Assembly (NCBI GenBank): GCA_964545075.1
Contig: CAZJFS010000123.1
Location: forward strand, 1-13,487
Direction of reading: 5' to 3'
Origin: DAOPXV01 sp035352535
GTDB taxonomy: Bacteria; Muiribacteriota; UBA9980
Length of the DNA: 13,487 bases
Numbering within the stretch: position 1 is the first letter of the stretch; each line of letters begins with the position of its first letter. The notes below the pieces were generated by a model. The model ran no database searches, was not told the origin of the DNA, and worked only from the letters and a program-made list of their open reading frames with translations. Both the position numbers and the translations under genes were made by a program. This document shows, in pieces, positions 12,696 through 13,487 of the stretch.

Positions 12696-12732
12696 TGATA
12701 TATCTCCTTTTTTATCTTATGCGACAAATATT

Positions 12733-12746
12733 TCATCACACGATGA
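12733..12746 (-). other. Small hairpin between radical SAM gene and precursor 5
   Basis: TCATC-GTGT-GATGA on the minus strand, five perfect pairs with a 4-nt loop, followed by AATATTTG. Too short and without a T-run for a confident terminator. It lies inside the degenerate trace of the promoter block, so it may simply be decayed promoter sequence. Confidence 0.25.
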
Positions 12747-12774
12747 TTGAATTATCCAGGCATTCGTTTTATTT

Positions 12775-13487
12775 TCACATCATGCGCTGGTATTTCGTGA
12801 TAAGGCCGAATTTGTCATATGTATTATCCACGGCTGCTTGCAGAACCTTGATGTGCATATTTATTTCTTCGATATCCAGTTTTGAAAGTGAATTAATATT
12901 TTCCTGGACCTGCCTGAATTGGCTTAAAAAAGTCCTCAACTTGAGAGGCTGTTTAAATCTGTCATTCCACAAGCGCGATCCGGGCGATAATACAAGCCAA
13001 TTAACGAAAACACTCACGCCGGTAGAAATCTGCAGATCGAAAATCTTATTTAATTCCTCGATGATCGCCTGCCGCGTCTGCCAGGGAAAACCTATAATGA
13101 ACGAACATGAAAGTTTAGCGGATACGCCGCATTTTTGCGCGTTCAAAGCGCCCGCGACGATGTCTTCGGGTTTGTAATTTTTGCCGATCAAACGGATCGT
13201 TTCGGGATCAAAGGATTCGACGCCCACCCCAAACCGGTTTGTAAATGGCGCCATTTCAAGAAGAAGTTCGCTGTTTCGAAGAGCCGGAACTTCGGCGAAC
13301 CAGTCCGCGCCGAATTCGACGCCTCTTTTTCCGGCGAGCTTCGCGATCGCGATCGCCCGCTCCTCGTCAACGGTGAAATTAGAGTCTATTATCTTGAACT
13401 TGCCGCTGATCGTTTTTTTCAGATATGGCGAATGCTCTATGATTTTGTTTATAAACGCTTCGGGAGCGAGCGGACGCCAGCTCAGAC
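12775..13487 (-). CDS. Radical SAM protein, C-terminal part (candidate RiPP maturase), cut by the window edge
   Basis: The open frame runs from the stop at 12775 to the right edge, 236 sense codons, so the start lies outside the window; the internal Met at 13254 is not the start. The visible part has late features of the radical SAM barrel: FKIIDSNFTVDEERAIAIA (like the I-x-F-x-D-D-N-F-T-V strand common in B12-binding radical SAM proteins), then RFGVGVESFDPETIRLIGKN and CSFIIGFPWQTRQAI. The cluster-binding Cys-x3-x2-Cys motif and any B12-binding domain would lie upstream, unseen. Known Nif11-class clusters often pair precursors with radical SAM maturases (for example the family named nif11-class peptide radical SAM maturase 3), so a maturase role fits the position 79 bp before the first precursor. 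A housekeeping or lipid-modifying B12 radical SAM enzyme remains possible. Confidence 0.8.
   Translation of the reverse strand, partial: LSWRPLAPEAFINKIIEHSPYLKKTISGKFKIIDSNFTVDEERAIAIAKLAGKRGVEFGADWFAEVPALRNSELLLEMAPFTNRFGVGVESFDPETIRLIGKNYKPEDIVAGALNAQKCGVSAKLSCSFIIGFPWQTRQAIIEELNKIFDLQISTGVSVFVNWLVLSPGSRLWNDRFKQPLKLRTFLSQFRQVQENINSLSKLDIEEINMHIKVLQAAVDNTYDKFGLITKYQRMM

Noticed and set aside
12775..13254. A 159-residue protein starting at the Met at 13254
   Set aside because: The frame stays open to the window edge and encodes conserved radical SAM residues (FKIIDSNFTVDEERA) upstream of that Met.

Overview
The window looks like a chromosomal segment of a Gram-negative bacterium of intermediate GC with AT-rich intergenic DNA. 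The grounds are a lipoprotein acid phosphatase with a lipobox, a Sec-exported periplasmic binding protein, and AGGAG-type ribosome binding sites. I cannot name a phylum. The sequence is a draft scaffold: exactly 100 Ns (10911-11010) interrupt a repeated region. Every gene I accept is on the minus strand, so transcription runs from high to low coordinates.

Region 1, right end (10032-13487): the C-terminal part of a radical SAM protein, cut by the window edge, is followed by five tandem paralogues of a Nif11-type RiPP precursor. One of the five is split by the N gap. Their 86-residue leaders are nearly identical and end in a VAGG double-glycine site. Their cores (42-47 residues) diverge but keep a hydrophobic start, three spaced cysteines and Ser/Thr-rich tails. 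At least two copies have matching terminators, and two carry an intact conserved promoter block.

Region 2 (7038-9752): a polar amino-acid ABC transporter operon consisting of binding protein, permease and ATPase. Two parts are odd. The binding protein appears circularly permuted, with lobe 2 before lobe 1. The ATPase carries a C-terminal domain resembling the RsbW-type histidine-kinase-like ATPase fold.

Region 3 (70-6738): an NCS1 nucleobase/hydantoin-type permease, a lipoprotein HAD acid phosphatase, a DHA2-type MFS transporter, an RsbW-like ATPase fused to a GNAT acetyltransferase, and an acyl-CoA carboxylase-type carboxyltransferase. Spacing is tight (15-81 bp gaps, one 4-bp overlap), so they could form one operon or two overlapping ones.

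The main finding joins the regions. A roughly 64-bp promoter block (TTGANA, 19 bp, TATAAT; then TAGAAA, 17 bp, extended TG-N-TATNAT) lies before two precursor genes (10462-10525, 12170-12233). It also lies before the ABC operon (9883-9946) and before the NCS1 permease (6943-7006). A partial copy precedes the phosphatase gene (5197-5227). Between the permease copy and the permease there is a gutted precursor gene (6840-6904) keeping only the first ten and last eleven codons. So the precursor unit once extended over at least 6 kb, and its promoters now appear to drive transport genes. That would link peptide production with nutrient uptake, which is inference.
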